Shown: positions 51,736 to 61,692 of the stretch, one piece after another
Position numbering within the stretch: the stretch's first letter is position 1
Layout of the letters: each line of letters starts with the position of its first letter
NCBI RefSeq assembly: GCF_002277955.1
Contig: NZ_CP018477.1
Location: forward strand, 3,803,206-3,867,205
Source: Thermogutta terrifontis
GTDB taxonomy: Bacteria; Planctomycetota; Planctomycetia; Pirellulales; Thermoguttaceae
Direction: 5' to 3'
Length of the DNA stretch: 64,000 bases
Notes under the pieces: generated by a model
The model's database searches: none
Told to the model about the DNA's origin: nothing
The model's input: only the letters and a program-made list of their open reading frames with translations
Position numbers and translations under genes: made by a program

Positions 51736-53115
51736 TCAGAACCCGTAGCGGACCATCACCTCAAATCGAGTGCTGTCGGCAGGGTCCTTGGCTACCCAGT
51801 TTGTTTTCCATTGCTGCACCTCGAAACCCAGGATGAATTGCTTCGTCACATCATAGGTGACATTCGCAAAATAGAATTGGTTGTAACTCCGCTGTCCGGG
51901 GCTGAGGTCCTGATTGAACGGATCGTCGATCGAATAACCCGCATGGCTGTGAAGTCGCTCTGTCCAGTCGTACCACACGTCCACCCAACCGCCAGTGGCC
52001 CGGATGGTATTTCCCCGTGCGAGATTGACACCCTGAACAATTCCACCTAAGTAAGCACCGAGGTTTTCCCCGGTAAAGAACTCGCCCTGGACCCCAAATC
52101 GCGGTGTGATGGGATATTTCACATCCACATTGAAGGACCAAGTTCGGAAGTCTTCCTCGGTGACTGGTGGGCCGGGAAGGTAGAACATCTGCTCACCGAT
52201 GTGACCCGAAATGCCAAACTCCAGGGGGCGGTAGCCGGGGCCCCGTGGCCCGACGGTAAAACCTAATCGACCTTCAACGACGGGCCACTCGGCGTGCTCG
52301 GCCACCACATTACCGCCAATCTCGGATGCGATGTCGGCATTGATGGATGCCTGTGCTGTGACGAGCAGTACGTCAGAGAAATGGTAGTAGCGCTCAGCGC
52401 GAAACTGGGCGCGCCGATATCCGATGTTTCCAGCCCCCCAGCCTACTGAATACATGATCGTGCCCGGAAGCAGAGGTGAAATGACGTCCCAGGTCTGACC
52501 CGCCAACAGGCGGAAGTACTCGTTTTTCACCTCGACATAGGCGTGACGAAGCAGAACGCTCCCACGGTTTTCCGTCTGAAACGCTCCTTGAAAGTCGAAT
52601 TCCACTTTTCCGCCGGTCTGGGCACATCCAAACCGCGGCAGCATCGGTCCAACAAAGTCAATACCCAGCCGGGTTGACTTGCCGTCCACGTGCCAGGCTC
52701 CTTCCGGACGATCGTCTGGCGAAAATACATAGAGCGTATAATCCCCCATATTGGAGTGAAGTGTCTCATAGGAAGTACTCGCCCAAAGGTACCCATACGG
52801 AATGATCTGGATGTCCCCTTTGGTCCAGGCGAGCTTTTTCATTTCCGCCCGAATCTCATCCATCGAGGGAGCCGCGGGCTGAGCTGCTTCCGTTTCAAAT
52901 GCCACCGGATCACCGGTCACCCGCGGCAGGGCTACTGGTTGAGTCGCCTGAAGCGCTTCCAATTCCGCACGCAGACGCTGGGTTTCTTCTTCGAGCTGGC
53001 GAAGACGGGCCTCTGTCAGATCGTCAAACTCGCCAGCCAACGCTGCTGGAGGAGAAGCCAGCCCTCCTGCAATAAGCAGCAGAAGTAAAAGCTTAATCCC
53101 GGAAGCTCGACACAT
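51736..53115 (-). CDS. porin-like outer-membrane protein
   Basis: 459 residues with a signal peptide (IKLLLLLLIAGGLASPPAALA), a coiled-coil segment (EARLRQLEEETQRLRAELEAL, about 32-55), and a long beta-rich body with alternating aromatic residues that ends in a terminal Phe (VMVRYGF). This matches DcaP-like or related trimeric porins. AGGAG precedes the ATG. Monocistronic with its own terminator. The substrate is unknown; an outer membrane is implied. Confidence 0.8.
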   Translation of the reverse strand: MCRASGIKLLLLLLIAGGLASPPAALAGEFDDLTEARLRQLEEETQRLRAELEALQATQPVALPRVTGDPVAFETEAAQPAAPSMDEIRAEMKKLAWTKGDIQIIPYGYLWASTSYETLHSNMGDYTLYVFSPDDRPEGAWHVDGKSTRLGIDFVGPMLPRFGCAQTGGKVEFDFQGAFQTENRGSVLLRHAYVEVKNEYFRLLAGQTWDVISPLLPGTIMYSVGWGAGNIGYRRAQFRAERYYHFSDVLLVTAQASINADIASEIGGNVVAEHAEWPVVEGRLGFTVGPRGPGYRPLEFGISGHIGEQMFYLPGPPVTEEDFRTWSFNVDVKYPITPRFGVQGEFFTGENLGAYLGGIVQGVNLARGNTIRATGGWVDVWYDWTERLHSHAGYSIDDPFNQDLSPGQRSYNQFYFANVTYDVTKQFILGFEVQQWKTNWVAKDPADSTRFEVMVRYGF

Positions 53116-53566
53116 GGGGAACTCCTTTTCCCAAAAACTGGTGAGGTGTTAACCATCCCTGAACACCGCTGAGAGCCGCGGATCTGCTCGACGAAGACGG
53201 GACTGGGCCAATTCCCTGAAACCCTTTCCCGGTGCGCAAAACCAAACCCGCTGCAAAGGCCGCCGCGGAGCGTCGTCGCCCGCAATCGCGACAGAACCGT
53301 TAACTCATCCAATTCCGTCGCGTTTCGCATTGTTCTTACAGGAGTAATCGTCAGTAAAAAGCGCGCCTTGGATTCAGGCGGGAGAAGTTCTGTCAGAATC
53401 GAATCGCGAAAAGGCAGCATCGGGGTAAATTTTGTCGAAAAATGCGAAAACTTACGCCGGCGGGTTTAAAGTTTCGCTGGAACTCTCTAATGCCGGTTAC
53501 AATGCGCCGCCTATGACTAGGAAAACTGCGCAGAGCGGGCAACTTGGTGGGAATGAAAGACCCAAC
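53116..53566. other. intergenic region
   Basis: 451 bases containing the porin promoter region and reaching the stop of the glycosyltransferase. No gene, repeat or clear promoter box is seen. Confidence 0.4.
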
Positions 53567-54475
53567 TCAAGAATGGGCCAATTCAACACGCGAGGATGAA
53601 TCCGCACCGATTCCTGTATCGAAAGTGACGTCAGACCGTTTCGGAAGGTGTGCGAAGGCATCGTTCTCGGCTGCCGAACTTCCGCGTGTTAGTTCTGCTG
53701 TACGCGGATGTGCGATCGCCCAAAGTTTCAGGTAAGTTTGAAAAGTGGTGACGGCATTATCAACAGCGACAAGAAAACCGCCCATCCCATCCAGAAACCC
53801 CATTTTGACTATGAACGACTTGACAAAGGCCGTGATCGGACGCAACGTCAAGTCCCACAATCGCGCACGTTTGCCCCGCTTCCACTTTTCCAAAGCCCCT
53901 ACAGTGGAGTATCGGTTCTTCTTTTGATACCACCTGTCCAAACAGGTGCATGTCCAGTGCTCAAGGCGCCCTTGCAAGATGCCAACTCTGCCTGTCGAAA
54001 CCACAACTTTTTCGTGGATGGCCCCTGCGTCGTAATTGGCGACGGATTTTCGAAACAGGCGGACAACCTTGTGATTCCAAGCTCCGTGCCTGATGCGATA
54101 GCCGAGGTAATAGTGGTCAAATCCTACGAGAAATGCGTCTGGACAATCGCTTTTTGAAAGCACTTTGTCAATTTCCCGACGCAACGCCGGTGTCATCCGT
54201 TCATCGGCGTCCAGGACAAGAACCCAATCGTGCCGACACTGGTTGACCGCCCAGCCTTTGAACGAGCCAAAGCTGATGAATTCGCGCTGGATTAACCGAC
54301 ACAATCGGGGATGCGCAGTGCAGAAATCGTGAGCGATGGCCAGTGTTTTGTCAGTCGAACCGCTGTCCGCGATCAGGATTTCATCTGCCCAGCCGAGTAC
54401 AGATTGGACGCACGCCGCTAAGTGGTGCTCCTCGTCTTTACAGGGGATGACCACGCTGATCGGTGGCCGATGCAT
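53567..54475 (-). CDS. glycosyltransferase family 2 (LPS-core type)
   Basis: 302 residues. GT-A fold with ISVVIPCKDEEHHLAACV, the ADSGSTDKT loop and the metal-binding DADERM. It resembles the WaaE/KdtX-type beta-glycosyltransferases of LPS core. AGGAG lies right before the ATG. It follows waaF on the same strand with an 18-base gap, so the two form an operon for LPS core assembly at the cytoplasmic face of the membrane. Confidence 0.88.
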   Translation of the reverse strand: MHRPPISVVIPCKDEEHHLAACVQSVLGWADEILIADSGSTDKTLAIAHDFCTAHPRLCRLIQREFISFGSFKGWAVNQCRHDWVLVLDADERMTPALRREIDKVLSKSDCPDAFLVGFDHYYLGYRIRHGAWNHKVVRLFRKSVANYDAGAIHEKVVVSTGRVGILQGRLEHWTCTCLDRWYQKKNRYSTVGALEKWKRGKRARLWDLTLRPITAFVKSFIVKMGFLDGMGGFLVAVDNAVTTFQTYLKLWAIAHPRTAELTRGSSAAENDAFAHLPKRSDVTFDTGIGADSSSRVELAHS

Positions 54476-54493
54476 TCTCCTCTCCCGACGGTA

Positions 54494-55549
54494 TCACGCC
54501 ACGCTTCGAAATTGTGTCCGGCTGATGTATGGCAAAACAGCCTGGAACACCATATCCGGTGATAACTCCTCCATACAACGGTGATGGCCTAACGGGCAAC
54601 GCGGCTGCCCGCAGGGGACGCAGTCCAGCGAGACTTGGAGGTCGATCGATTCCACGGTCGGATTTGCCGTTACCACCGGCCAGGTCGGACCAAAGAGGGT
54701 GACGACCGGCTTGCCCAACGCAGCCGCCATATGGCGGGGACCGCTATCGGTAGAAACCATTGCCGTACAACGGTGAAGACACGATTTGAGCGTCTGCAAA
54801 TCCAGAGGTTGATCTGCCATTGAAACGACTTTGGGGTGGGACACTTCCCTGGCGATGCGGCGAACGACTTCGCGTTCGCGGTGACCACAAACAAAGAGCA
54901 CCCACGCGGGCGTACTGGTCACGATGCGGCGGGCAAGCTCGACGAAATGAGCGGGCGGCCAGCATTTGGATGCTCCAAACGCGCCCCCCACGTGCATGGC
55001 GATCACAGGCCCGTGAGTGGGCAGGTTCAGGTCTTTCCAAACTCGATCGGCGCACACTTCCCCCCAGAGGCTCAATGGAAGTTCCAGGCGCCGATCGTCG
55101 CTGTCCGCGCCAATTGCCCGGGCCAGTCCGAGATAATAGTCCACCATCGGTACCCGCCGGATTTGTCCCCCATCCCGCGGCACCGGCAACGCGTGCGTCA
55201 AAAGTGCAGCGCGACCATCCCGAGCATAACCGATTCGTTCTGGAATTCCTCCAGCCACGGCCAGCAGAGCCGTTCTCAGGCTGTTCGTGAATAGGATCGC
55301 TTGGTCCCAACGAACAGTTCGCAGTCTTTGGATGGTGGCGAAGGTATCAAAACGAGGATCATCTGTTCGTGGATCGTAATACCAGAATTCGTTGATCCAG
55401 TTAGATCCCGAGAGTAGCCCAGCCAGATTGGGACGCGTAATACCGACGATTCTTGCCCCGGGGCCAAATCTGGCGCGAATGGCCCGAATGGCGGGCACAG
55501 CCATGACCAAATCACCCAGCCAATTGGGAAGAAACAGGCAAATGTTCAT
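54494..55549 (-). CDS. waaF: ADP-heptose:LPS heptosyltransferase (WaaF type)
   Basis: 351 residues, family GT9. MNICLFLPNWLGDLVMAVPAIRAIRARFG is the typical N-terminus of heptosyltransferases, and STDSGPRHMAAALGKPVVTLFGPT is the nucleotide-sugar site near the C-terminus. ATG 55549 has GGGAGG five bases upstream; the frame extends 75 bases beyond without support. Transfers heptose to the inner LPS core. Adjacent to GT2 and divergent from the LpxL-like gene. Confidence 0.92.
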   Translation of the reverse strand: MNICLFLPNWLGDLVMAVPAIRAIRARFGPGARIVGITRPNLAGLLSGSNWINEFWYYDPRTDDPRFDTFATIQRLRTVRWDQAILFTNSLRTALLAVAGGIPERIGYARDGRAALLTHALPVPRDGGQIRRVPMVDYYLGLARAIGADSDDRRLELPLSLWGEVCADRVWKDLNLPTHGPVIAMHVGGAFGASKCWPPAHFVELARRIVTSTPAWVLFVCGHREREVVRRIAREVSHPKVVSMADQPLDLQTLKSCLHRCTAMVSTDSGPRHMAAALGKPVVTLFGPTWPVVTANPTVESIDLQVSLDCVPCGQPRCPLGHHRCMEELSPDMVFQAVLPYISRTQFRSVA

Positions 55550-55840
55550 GGGGACCTCCCTGTCCTCGGCTGCCGGCCGACACAGCAGCGCCGTGTTAGA
55601 CCATGCAGCCGTCCATTTTTGCAATTCCCTCCCTTTTTCGGAAGGCTAATTTTTCAGATTCCTTGCGGGCATACCCAGAACCAGTCAATTTCTCTTGCCT
55701 GGTTTCCATTCGGAGTGGTATCTTTCAGGCCAATGCGCAGCAGGTGGGAAGATGGACAATTTGACCGGTCTTCCCACCGCTCCCGAATTGTTTTTTTGCA
55801 ACACACATCGCAGAGAGCCTCTTGCCTGATTGCCGCCCCG

Positions 55841-56809
55841 ATGAGTCATTTGACACGTTTTGGTCATTATCTTGTGTGTGTGATTGTGCGATGGCTGATC
55901 ATTCTGGCCCAGGCTGTGCCGCTGCAGGTGGGAAACGCTCTTGCCCGTGCACTCGCCTGGCTGTTTACGCGGGTGCTTCGCGTGCGCTACCAGGTGGCCG
56001 ATGATAACCTCCGCCACGCGTTTCCATCGCTTTCGCCCGAAGCGAGAAGAGACTTAATCGAGCGAATGTGGCACCATCTTTTTTTGATGGTGATGGAAGT
56101 GGCTCATACTCCGCGTGTGCTTCACGAGGAGAACTGGCGCCGGTTTGTGGATCTCAAGAACGTCCGGGAATTGGTGAAAAGACTTCTCGAGGATCGGCCT
56201 GTCATTCTCGTCACCGGTCATTTTGGCAATTTTGAATTCGGCGGGTATATGCTGGGTTTGCTCGGCTTTCCCACGCACACGGTGGCAAGAACCCTCGACA
56301 ACCCTTTCTTGGACCGATTCGTTAACGCCTTCCGTTCGGCCAGGGGACAGCACATCATTCCGCGAGTCGGTGGGGCAGAGCAAATCGAGGCTGTTCTGCA
56401 GGCCGGCGGCACAATGGCCTTTTTGGCCGACCAGAGCGCTGGGCGAAAAGGATGCTTCGTCCAATTCTTCGGTCGGCCCGCGTCTACTTATAAGGCTATC
56501 GGGCTGCTCTCCCTACAGTACGACGCACCCATTGCGGTCGTGTACGTGAAAAGGCTGGGTCAGCCGATGCGTTTTGAGATGGGAGTCAAAGCGATTCTGG
56601 ATCCGCGGGAGGTCACAGTCCGGGACCCTGTCACTTTCATCACCCAGTGGTACACGACGCAGCTCGAAGAGATTATTCGGGAATCTCCCGAGCAATACTG
56701 GTGGATTCACCGACGGTGGAAGGAACAGCCTCGGGTTAAGAGATGCGCTGCTCCCGAGGACGTCACTGAAAACGAAGTTGATGGTGAATTGGCCCGCAAC
56801 GTGGCCTGA
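55841..56809 (+). CDS. LpxL/HtrB-type lipid A acyltransferase
   Basis: 322 residues of the lysophospholipid/lipid A acyltransferase family. The catalytic H-X4-(D/E) motif is GHFGNFEF, and an N-terminal membrane helix (VCVIVRWLIILAQAVPL) anchors the protein. It also has the DNLRHAFPSLS segment after the helix. The frame goes up to 55619, but the region before MSHLTRF looks non-coding; no strong ribosome-binding site decides between 55841 and 55733. Together with the two genes upstream it suggests hexa- or penta-acylated lipid A. Confidence 0.88.
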   Translation: MSHLTRFGHYLVCVIVRWLIILAQAVPLQVGNALARALAWLFTRVLRVRYQVADDNLRHAFPSLSPEARRDLIERMWHHLFLMVMEVAHTPRVLHEENWRRFVDLKNVRELVKRLLEDRPVILVTGHFGNFEFGGYMLGLLGFPTHTVARTLDNPFLDRFVNAFRSARGQHIIPRVGGAEQIEAVLQAGGTMAFLADQSAGRKGCFVQFFGRPASTYKAIGLLSLQYDAPIAVVYVKRLGQPMRFEMGVKAILDPREVTVRDPVTFITQWYTTQLEEIIRESPEQYWWIHRRWKEQPRVKRCAAPEDVTENEVDGELARNVA

Positions 56810-57034
56810 CTCGTGCCGCGTTTTCCTGATGGATCTGCTTTGGGGCCGCCGCGTCAGCGATGCCCCGTCCTGTGTTTCTCGTCTCGCAATAATCATTTCA
56901 AAGGGTCTCCTGGAGGGGGCTTTTTTTGAGGGAACTGGACTGACTAAAATGGCACCAGTTTTCCTGGTCGCTGGTATGCCCCGAAATTCCCATCTGCTAG
57001 AAGAGCCGGAAGTGGACTAAGGGAGGCTCTATTC

Positions 57035-58315
57035 ATGACACCTCGACAACGCGTGCTCACGGCCCTGGAACATAAGGAACCGGATCGGGTACCGATTGAC
57101 TTTGGGGGACATCGTTCTTCGGGCATTGCCGCGATTGCCTATGCCCGCCTGCGAAAATTCCTGGGACTTCCGGATCGCCCCATCCGGGTCTATGACCCTA
57201 TTCAGCAACTTGCGGTTATCGATGAGGATATTCTCGACCTCTTTCACGTGGACACCATCGAGCTGGGGCGAGCCTTTGCGCAGGAACCCGAGTACTGGGT
57301 GGACTGGGTGTTGCCCGATGGAACCCCCTGTCAGATGCCCAGTTGGGCAGTGCCCGAACGGCGTGACAACGAGTGGGTCCTGCGTGGGCCGAGGGGACGT
57401 ATTCTCGGCCGAATGCCCGATGGGGCCCTTTACTTCGAGCAGTGTTACTGGCCGTTTGCCGAGAAAGACAATCCTGATATGGCGGCAGAGGCCCTGAAAG
57501 ACACAATCTGGTGTGGAATCCCTTCGCCTCCCGGTCCCATTGTGGAAGGACCGGGCGGGCTGGAGCGCCTGCAAAAAGGGGCGAGAAGCCTTCGGCAGAA
57601 AACGGATCGGGCGATCCTCTATCTGTTCGGCGGAAACCTCCTGGAATGTGGGCAATTTCTGTATCGAAACGACAATTTTTACATGCTCCTGGCGGGAGAC
57701 CGATCCCGGGCAGAACGGGTTCTGGATCGGCTCACCGAGGCACATCTGGCCAATCTGGAACGGGTTCTGCCCGTGCTCGACGGCTTGATCGACATTATTG
57801 TTTTCGGAGACGATCTCGGGATGCAGACGGGACCGCAGATCTCCCCGAAAATGTATCGGGAACTGTTCAAACCCCGTCACGCCGCGATGTGGAAGCGTGC
57901 CGAAGAACTGGCCGACGTTAAGGTGATGCTGCACTGTTGTGGAGGGGTTCGCGAACTCCTCGATGATCTGATCGACGCCGGTCTGGATGCCATCAACCCG
58001 GTCCAGATTTCATGCAAGGGTATGGATCCGGAAGGATTAAAACGCGATTTCGGGCGAAGAATCACATTCTGGGGGGGAGGATGCGACACGCATCAAACAC
58101 TGGCGTTTGGCACACCGGCGCAGATCAAAGAACATGTAAGGCAACTCATTCAGATTCTTGCGCCCGGTGGTGGTTTCGTTTTTCAACAGGTCCACAATAT
58201 TCTGGCAGACGTTCCACCCGAGAACATCGTGGCCATGTTTGAAGCTGCCTACGAGTTCGGGGCCTACGAATCGTTAAAGAATGCTCAATCGAAAGTCGTC
58301 TCGCGGTCGGCATAG
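57035..58315 (+). CDS. uroporphyrinogen decarboxylase family protein
   Basis: 426 residues of the URO-D superfamily (PF01208). The N-terminus MTPRQRVLTALEHKEPDRVPIDFGG is the usual start of planctomycete URO-D-like proteins, which are probably methyltransferase-type corrinoid or other enzymes, not true heme enzymes. The barrel continues to residue 410, with CCGGVRELL and NPVQISCKGMDPEGLKRDFG near the end. GGGAGG lies eight bases before the ATG. The actual reaction is unknown; no heme genes are near. Confidence 0.88.
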   Translation: MTPRQRVLTALEHKEPDRVPIDFGGHRSSGIAAIAYARLRKFLGLPDRPIRVYDPIQQLAVIDEDILDLFHVDTIELGRAFAQEPEYWVDWVLPDGTPCQMPSWAVPERRDNEWVLRGPRGRILGRMPDGALYFEQCYWPFAEKDNPDMAAEALKDTIWCGIPSPPGPIVEGPGGLERLQKGARSLRQKTDRAILYLFGGNLLECGQFLYRNDNFYMLLAGDRSRAERVLDRLTEAHLANLERVLPVLDGLIDIIVFGDDLGMQTGPQISPKMYRELFKPRHAAMWKRAEELADVKVMLHCCGGVRELLDDLIDAGLDAINPVQISCKGMDPEGLKRDFGRRITFWGGGCDTHQTLAFGTPAQIKEHVRQLIQILAPGGGFVFQQVHNILADVPPENIVAMFEAAYEFGAYESLKNAQSKVVSRSA

Positions 58316-58591
58316 GTAGATGGGCGAACTTGGCAGGCTTTTGTAATAAATGATTCGCGGTTTCGGGGTTCGCCTCTGGTTCGGCGCGGGACCACTTGCC
58401 CAGTCCGCGCTCGCAACGATTTCGCATCGGGAGCAACTGCATCGCCTGGCCTGAGCAAAAACCCGCTGCAACAGGGTACGTCTTGCACAAGCGTGCCCCT
58501 GCAAAACGACCGCCGAGCAGACTGGTGCCCGCCCGGCGGCCATCGCCAAGTCTTACCCCTGGTCGGTCAGGGTTCGTTCTGCCGCTATATG

Positions 58592-60874
58592 TCAGCCCTC
58601 GACTTTCCGCAAGCGTGGGTAGGTGGTGATCAGGAAATACAGAAGCGGCAGCGCCCCCACCACGATGATGATCGTGTCCGGAATGATGCGCAGGTTGCCC
58701 AGCGTCTGAATGATGGGGAGTTCATAGAAGGCGGCGCTGCGTCCCCACCAGAAACCGTTATCATAGGCATGCCACACCTGCATGACGCCGATGGGCAACA
58801 ATCCCGTGAGGAACATCAGGAACAATCCGCCGTTCAGGCCCCAGAAGCTTATTTGCAGGATGCGGTCGTTCCACGCCTTGTTTTCCGTCAGACCTCTCCA
58901 CGAGAAGAGAATGACAGCGATGGCCAGCATTCCATAAACCCCAAATAGGGCGGTGTGGCCGTGATTGCTCGTGAGATAAGTGGCGTGCTCATAGTAGTTA
59001 ATAATGGGGAGGTTGATGATGAAACCGAACACGCCCGCACCGAGGAAATTCCAAAAGCTGGACGCGGTCAGGAAATACAGCGGCCACCGATAGGGGAATT
59101 CCTGTCCCGCTTCGCGAATGGACTTGTATTCCATCCACGCTCGAACGACGAGCAGAATGAGCGGCACGGGCTCCAGGGAGCTGAACACTCCCCCAATGGC
59201 CAGCCAGAAGCTCGGCCCACCATACCAGAAATAGTGATGGGCGGTGCCCGGGATGCCACTCAGAAAGACCAGGATGGCCGTCAGATAGGCAACTCGCAAA
59301 GCTGAACTGGCTGTCACCAGTCCGAGCGTCACCAGGAACAAGGAAATGACGCCCACACCGAAGAATTCAAAGATACTTTCCACCCAGATGTGCACAACAA
59401 ACCATCGCCAGTAGTCGGCGATCGTGATGTGGGTACCGCGTCCGTAGGCCAGTCCAAAGCCGAAAAAGAGCACCACGAAGACCGCGCTGAGGACGTAAAA
59501 CGTAATCAGGGCGCGGCGATCTTTCTCTTCAGGGTCGGAAGAAGTGCCATTGGACCTGGGCAGAAGCCCTGGGGCGATGCCCCGATACACGACGATAAGC
59601 CAGAAAATCAGTCCCGCAAACAGCAAGATCTGCCAGAGTCGGCCTAACTCAAGGTACTCCCAGCCCTGGTGACCCAGCCAAAACCAAAGATTTCCGCCCA
59701 GCCGGGAAAGGTATCCCTTGATGCCCAGCACCTCCCCCACCAGGCTTCCTACCGCGACGACAAGTGCCGCCACGAAGAGAACATTGACCAGGGCTCGCTG
59801 TCCCGGAGGTTCTCGCCCGCCCACCAAGGGCGCCAGGTAAATGGCGGTTCCCATCCAGGACAGAGCAATCCAAAGGATCGCCAGTTGCAGGTGCCAGGTT
59901 TTGGCCCAGCTATAAGGATACATCTGCCCGACAAGCTCGATATAAAATCTGCCGGGATGAACAGTGTAGTGCGCAAGCAGGCCTCCGTTGAGAATTTGCA
60001 CAATGAAGAGTAGTCCCGCCACCAAGAAAAACTTGGCGGCCGCCCGCTGACTCGGTGTTACGGGTTGCTCGAGCAATCGGTAAGCGGCCTGGACAGCCTG
60101 CGATTCACCATAGAAAAACTGATAGCGGTGCACAATGTAGACTACCAGGCCGAGAACAACGAAGAGCGCGAGAACAGAGAAGATCGAGTAAACCAGGGCT
60201 TCTGTCGAAGCCCGGTTGCCAACGGTGATATCCGAAGGCCAGTTGTTCGTGTAACTGTAGTTCAAACCAGGCCGATTGGTAACGGCCGCCCAGGCGGTCC
60301 AGAAGAAAAACGTTGCCAGGTCCTTGCGCTCTTCGGCCGTAGGAATCGCATTGGGCAGAAAACCGTAGTGAGGATCCCCTTCGGCAAACGTCCGATCCCA
60401 GAAGTGAAGTAACTGTTCAAACGCGTATGCTTGAGCCGGCGTGAGGACCAGCGTTCCGGTGTCTGGCTGGTAGCGATTTTCTTTCAGCTCCCGGATGACT
60501 GTCATGTCCACCTCGTCGAGTTCCTTCCGTGGCGATGGTGGGAGCTGTTTCCAAAGGTCCTGGGAAGGCTCTCCCTTGGCAAGGTGGTAATTGCGGACCA
60601 GGTACCCCATCAGGTGCAGGGTATAGGCTGAGAAATCCATCCCGCGAAGCGAGCCGTGTCCCCAGATACTTCCGTGATCCATCAACCCATACCGCTGGTA
60701 AACGTCTTGACCGCGAAGGATCGCGTCTTTGTCCGCAAGAATCTTTTCGCCGACCACGACTTTCGTTGGGATGGGCGGAACATGGTCTTTGGCGAAGTAT
60801 CCCCCTACAAAGAGGATCGCCATGCTCACAACGAAGCTCACGATCGCCGCGTTGCGCAACCCTTTCGTGCTCAT
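58592..60874 (-). CDS. norZ: quinol-dependent nitric oxide reductase
   Basis: 760 residues: the single-subunit qNOR (NorZ/NorB-fused) of the heme-copper oxidase superfamily, reducing 2 NO to N2O with quinol. The N-terminal extracytoplasmic region (about 30-200) is fused to about 12 membrane segments with the family's buried His ligands (HLQLAILWIALSW, HYFWYG, LTSNHGHTALFG). AAGGAG lies seven bases before the ATG. It is co-oriented with and 93 bases downstream of the hemerythrin gene. The cytochrome c subunit NorC is absent, as expected for the quinol type. Confidence 0.93.
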   Translation of the reverse strand: MSTKGLRNAAIVSFVVSMAILFVGGYFAKDHVPPIPTKVVVGEKILADKDAILRGQDVYQRYGLMDHGSIWGHGSLRGMDFSAYTLHLMGYLVRNYHLAKGEPSQDLWKQLPPSPRKELDEVDMTVIRELKENRYQPDTGTLVLTPAQAYAFEQLLHFWDRTFAEGDPHYGFLPNAIPTAEERKDLATFFFWTAWAAVTNRPGLNYSYTNNWPSDITVGNRASTEALVYSIFSVLALFVVLGLVVYIVHRYQFFYGESQAVQAAYRLLEQPVTPSQRAAAKFFLVAGLLFIVQILNGGLLAHYTVHPGRFYIELVGQMYPYSWAKTWHLQLAILWIALSWMGTAIYLAPLVGGREPPGQRALVNVLFVAALVVAVGSLVGEVLGIKGYLSRLGGNLWFWLGHQGWEYLELGRLWQILLFAGLIFWLIVVYRGIAPGLLPRSNGTSSDPEEKDRRALITFYVLSAVFVVLFFGFGLAYGRGTHITIADYWRWFVVHIWVESIFEFFGVGVISLFLVTLGLVTASSALRVAYLTAILVFLSGIPGTAHHYFWYGGPSFWLAIGGVFSSLEPVPLILLVVRAWMEYKSIREAGQEFPYRWPLYFLTASSFWNFLGAGVFGFIINLPIINYYEHATYLTSNHGHTALFGVYGMLAIAVILFSWRGLTENKAWNDRILQISFWGLNGGLFLMFLTGLLPIGVMQVWHAYDNGFWWGRSAAFYELPIIQTLGNLRIIPDTIIIVVGALPLLYFLITTYPRLRKVEG

Positions 60875-60967
60875 GGTGGCACTCCTTTTTAGCTGCGACT
60901 ATTGAAATCTCGACCCCGCAATGCGTTTCCCCACAAATCTTCGCTGAGTCCTCCAAGCCTTGCGCAT

Positions 60968-61582
60968 TTAATGGCAGCAGAAAAAGCCGCTCGCTTTCGG
61001 CACAGATTCTTTCGCGATGCCCATTTTGGCGAGCAGTTCGTCAGCCAGGGCCGCGTACTTTTCGTGGACGCCTTCGCCCACGTGCTCTTTTTCCGTGGTC
61101 TCAAATTTGGCAAGCATTTCAGCCTGTTCGCTGGCATTCAGCGTTCGCTCGGCAAGAACGAAAAGGATGTTGTCCTCTTTGGAAATGTGCTGGCGGAGGA
61201 GGGTGACATATTGCCGGGCAGCCTCGGCGAATTTTCGAGCGGCCGCCCGCGAATCGGTTTCGGCTGCTTGGATTGCTTCAACCATTTGCCGAATGAGGGC
61301 CCGACCTTGTTCGTGCTCGTAGAGCATGACGCCGGTCGGACCGCCTTCCCGGGGAAATCCCTTGGCCTCAAGGGCGGGAAAGAGGAGGTCTTCCTCCTTG
61401 GCGTGGTGGCAATGGTCGGCGAAATGCCTGAAGAAATCCAGCGCCTGGGATGCGAGTTCCGCATCGATTTTTCCGTTATTCGCCGCATGATCGGCGAGCT
61501 TCTCCAGAACAGCGAGCACCTGCTCAATGACGCGGTGCTCATGGCGGAGAATTTCGGTTGGTGATTGACCGTGGGACGTCAT
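60968..61582 (-). CDS. hemerythrin HHE-domain protein
   Basis: 204 residues. Four-helix bundle with di-iron ligands in order: ILRHEHRVIE, DHCHHAKEEDLLFP, YEHEQGRAL, LLRQHISKEDNILF. Iron proteins of this kind bind O2 or NO, or serve iron-centre repair as YtfE does, but the extra N-terminal ScdA domain of YtfE is missing. The C-terminus ends with CCH. ATG 61582 has GGAGG seven bases upstream. Its position between the Rrf2 regulator and the NO reductase makes an NO-related role likely. Confidence 0.92.
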   Translation of the reverse strand: MTSHGQSPTEILRHEHRVIEQVLAVLEKLADHAANNGKIDAELASQALDFFRHFADHCHHAKEEDLLFPALEAKGFPREGGPTGVMLYEHEQGRALIRQMVEAIQAAETDSRAAARKFAEAARQYVTLLRQHISKEDNILFVLAERTLNASEQAEMLAKFETTEKEHVGEGVHEKYAALADELLAKMGIAKESVPKASGFFCCH

Positions 61583-61647
61583 ATTCGCGCCTCCTATCAA
61601 AAAGTGGAACCTAAACCAAGCGTCAGAGGGTCCAAGAGTAACGCGTT

Positions 61648-61665
61648 AATCACATATGCATATCG
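61648..61665. promoter_or_regulatory. candidate Rrf2/NsrR operator ahead of hemerythrin-norZ
   Basis: The plus strand reads AATCACATATGCATATCG. It agrees at 15 of 18 positions with the complement of 62136-62153 ahead of the regulator gene. It lies in the 110-base gap upstream of the hemerythrin gene, inside the spacer of a weak promoter (minus strand TTGAAA at 61674-61669). The function is inferred from the shared motif and context. Confidence 0.6.
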
Positions 61666-61692
61666 TATTTTCAACCAAAAAATTTTGGATTG

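Noticed and set aside
57029-57934. 301-codon minus-strand frame opposite the URO-D-like gene
   Set aside because: Antisense shadow with implausible composition.
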